Source: Streptomyces sp. LUP30
Lineage (GTDB): Bacteria; Actinomycetota; Actinomycetes; Streptomycetales; Streptomycetaceae
Reading direction: 5' to 3'
DNA: 64,000 bases
NCBI RefSeq assembly: GCF_001746365.1
Contig: NZ_MJAJ01000001.1
Coordinates: 255,182 to 319,181 of the forward strand
The translations under genes and the position numbers were made by a program. The notes under the pieces were generated by a model. The model worked only from the letters and a program-made list of their open reading frames with translations, did no database searches and was not told the DNA's origin. Below are positions 62,501 to 64,000 of this stretch, in pieces (within the stretch, counting starts at the first letter, position 1; each line of letters starts with the position of its first letter).

Positions 62501-62956
62501 ATGCTGATCGGTGAACTGGCCGCACAGACGGATACCACGACCCGCGCCCTGCGCTACTACGAGGAGCAGGGCCTGCTGGAGTCCGACCGGACGGGCGCGG
62601 GCTATCGCATATACAAGCCGGGCGCTGTGACCCGGGTCCGCAACGTCCGCGAGCTACTGGCCTCCGGGTTCACCGTCGAGGATGTGAAGTCCTTCGTGCG
62701 CTACCTCGACACCGATCTGCCTGAAGTGTTCGAGTACTCGCCGTCATGCGCCGACGGCTACATCGTCGGCGCGCAACGGGTGGCTGAACTGGACGAGCGG
62801 ATCGCAGCCCTCGCCAGGTTGCGCGACACTCTCGTCCATCGGATGCCCTGGCTGGCAGCGCGCGGTGATACCGCGGACGGCGAGCCGCCTATTCCAGGCG
62901 AGTTGCGCAGCCCTTCTGCCGAGGCGTGCGCCCTGTCTGCCCCGGCAGACCTCTGA
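62501..62956 (+). CDS. MerR family transcriptional regulator
   Basis: The 151-residue protein starts LIGELAAQTDTTTRALRYYE then EQGLLESDRTGAGYRIYKPG, the winged helix of MerR proteins, and has a dimerisation helix around ELDERIAALARLRDTLVHRM. The C-terminal effector part is short and lacks the paired cysteines of metal sensors; SPSCADG has one cysteine. It probably responds to an organic compound or oxidant and controls the adjacent MDR reductase. Confidence 0.9.
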   Translation: MLIGELAAQTDTTTRALRYYEEQGLLESDRTGAGYRIYKPGAVTRVRNVRELLASGFTVEDVKSFVRYLDTDLPEVFEYSPSCADGYIVGAQRVAELDERIAALARLRDTLVHRMPWLAARGDTADGEPPIPGELRSPSAEACALSAPADL

Positions 62957-62984
62957 CTCGGGGGGGGGCGCACACATCTTCCGC

Positions 62985-63225
62985 GCTCATCGGCGGCGGC
63001 TCGGGCCCTCGTCACGCCGGTACGGCCGGAGACGGCGATCAGGACACGCTGCGACCGGCCGTGGTCGAGCGCGGCCGCGGTGGCCGGGTCGGTGTCTCGC
63101 GTGCGAGGCGTCTCGGTGCCAGTGGTGACCGCGCCGTGGATCGCGGCCAGGGCGCGGCGACGTCCAGCAGCCGGTAAGCCTGCGCGCGGCTGATGCCGAA
63201 CTCCGTCCGGCAGTACGACTTCCAT
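62985..63225 (-). pseudogene. Fragment of a helix-turn-helix protein, frameshifted
   Basis: The minus frames read SYCRTEFGISRAQAYRLLDV and, after a shift near 63155, LAAIHGAVTTGTETPRTRDT and HGRSQRVLIAVSGRTGV. The first part looks like the recognition helix region of a replication- or plasmid-type regulator. Neither a start nor an end is clear, so it is a gene scar. Confidence 0.45.
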
Positions 63226-63278
63226 GGAGTTTCCCTGTCAAGTTCAGTGTGTTGAGCTGGAGTAGTCCGCCTGGCAGC

Positions 63279-63785
63279 TCAGTCGATGACTGGACTGCGG
63301 CGTTCGATCAGGACCACGTCGCGCCACCGGCCGTTGTGCTGACCGATGCGCTCGCGGGTCCCGATGACCCGGAAGCCGGCCCGCTGATGCAAGGTGAGGC
63401 TGGCCATGTTCTCGGGGAAGACGCCGGACTGGATCGTCCAGATGCCCGCCGCCTCGGTGGAGGTGATCAGAGCGGTCAGCAGGGCAAGGCCGACACCGCG
63501 GCAGCGAGCCTCGGGATGGACGTAGACGGAGTGCTCGACCACCCCGGCGTACGCGCACCGGTCGGACACCGGCACCACCGCTGCCCAGCCCAGCACCTGG
63601 CCGTCGTCGTCCAACGCGACGAAGCGGTGGTCGGGCAGCTTGGCCGCGTCGAAGGCTTCCCAGGCCGGCACGGTGGTCTCGAAGGTGGCGTTCTGCTCAT
63701 CGATGCCGAGCTGGTAGATCTCCAGGACGGCCGCGGCGTGCTCGGGCCGCATCACCGTGACGCGGACGCCGGTGGCCGTGTTCAC
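63279..63785 (-). CDS. ArsN1-type GNAT acetyltransferase (arsinothricin/phosphinothricin resistance)
   Basis: The 168-residue protein has GVRVTVMRPEHAAAVLEIYQ, IDEQNATFETTVPAWEAFDA, EHSVYVHPEARCRGVGLALL (acetyl-CoA loop) and ENMASLTLHQRAGFRVIGTR, the pattern of phosphinothricin acetyltransferases and the related ArsN1 enzymes that acetylate arsinothricin. The GTG start at 63785 overlaps the stop of the upstream arsC-like gene, so they are translated together; that context favours ArsN over PAT. Confidence 0.85.
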   Translation of the reverse strand: MNTATGVRVTVMRPEHAAAVLEIYQLGIDEQNATFETTVPAWEAFDAAKLPDHRFVALDDDGQVLGWAAVVPVSDRCAYAGVVEHSVYVHPEARCRGVGLALLTALITSTEAAGIWTIQSGVFPENMASLTLHQRAGFRVIGTRERIGQHNGRWRDVVLIERRSPVID

Positions 63786-64000
63786 GACGTCACCTCGATG
63801 CCGAGCTCGGCGAGCAGGCCGCGGATGCGCCGCTCGATCTCGTCGCGGATCGGCCGGACGGCCTCGACTCCCTGTCCGGCGGGATCGTCCAGCTTCCAGT
63901 CCAGGTACCGCTTGCCGGGGAAGTACGGGCAGGCGTCCCCGCAGCCCATCGTGATGACCACGTCCGAGGCCTGGACCGCCTCGGCAGTGAGGACCTTCGG
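63782..64000 (-). CDS. arsC: Arsenate reductase ArsC, thioredoxin/phosphatase type (3' part)
   Basis: Only the last 72 residues are in the window: LTAEAVQASDVVITMGCGDA, CPYFPGKRYLDWKLDDPAGQ and AVRPIRDEIERRIRGLLAEL. The MGCGDACPYFPGKRY motif is that of low-molecular-weight phosphatase-type arsenate reductases, where the second and third redox cysteines lie. The N-terminal CxxNxxRS loop lies beyond position 64000. It reduces arsenate to arsenite for export; it overlaps the acetyltransferase gene by four bases and belongs to an ars operon. Confidence 0.9.
   Translation of the reverse strand, partial: PKVLTAEAVQASDVVITMGCGDACPYFPGKRYLDWKLDDPAGQGVEAVRPIRDEIERRIRGLLAELGIEVTS

Overview
The window is high-GC actinobacterial DNA, most likely a Streptomyces chromosome. 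The signs are strong third-position G/C bias, many GTG and some TTG starts, ATGA/GTGA start-stop overlaps, typical Streptomyces families (SigE-type sigma factors, CATRA conflict proteins, I36 peptidase inhibitor, FxLD-system methyltransferase) and remnants of several insertion-sequence families. It reads as accessory DNA: intact operons are separated by broken genes, IS remnants and a tRNA-derived attachment site.

Layout. Positions 1-1525 carry a conflict (defence) module: the 5' part of a CATRA caspase/TPR-associated protein, its small partner, and a Pycsar-type membrane effector. A prolyl-oligopeptidase (2609-4621), a TnsA-like remnant and a SigE-type sigma factor with a membrane-anchored partner (5261-7039) follow. 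Positions 7400-8890 are a junction zone where pieces of at least four unrelated genes abut one another. Next come a 5'-truncated secreted beta-propeller/Ig protein, a membrane protein and IS5/DinB fragments.

Positions 12209-24843 are the most unusual part. Here a tightly overlapping, same-strand operon has a 41-codon leader-like ORF, an ABC exporter, seven NUDIX domains spread over five proteins (three in one protein, others fused to a kinase, a GNAT acetyltransferase or two methyltransferase domains), a HIT protein, two aminoglycoside-kinase-like domains, a methyltransferase, a VanX-like M15 dipeptidase, an FxLD-system methyltransferase and a PIG-L deacetylase. No standard scaffold synthase (NRPS, PKS, LanB, terpene cyclase) is visible. 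It looks like a biosynthetic or self-protection cassette of unknown product, and several of its members are frameshifted. It ends close to the 3' half of a tRNA-Arg(ACG) gene (25283-25325), which suggests an integrated island.

Positions 25840-40390 hold an esterase/MarR divergent pair with twin operators, a sigma factor fused to membrane segments and a cysteine/histidine-rich tail, a Ku fragment, a large HTH-STAND-TPR protein flanked by inverted IS-like ends, a frameshifted CadD, a DUF3592 protein, an I36 inhibitor, an intact IS5-family element and a FAD monooxygenase. Positions 41472-43618 are a divergent DHA2 drug exporter/HxlR regulator pair. Positions 43984-50821 contain a GNAT protein, a winged-helix protein, secreted and membrane proteins, a hexapeptide-repeat protein, a flavin reductase and IS5/IS630 fragments.

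Positions 51393-59200 look like a small metabolite cluster: an adenylate-forming enzyme divergent from an operon of a FOXRED2-like flavoprotein, an FMN alpha-hydroxyacid oxidase, a membrane-anchored P450 and an MFS exporter. The right end holds degraded DNA, a small acidic protein, an MDR reductase with a MerR regulator, and an arsenic locus (ArsN-type acetyltransferase plus ArsC, cut by the window edge). All identifications come from reading the sequence; no database search was run.
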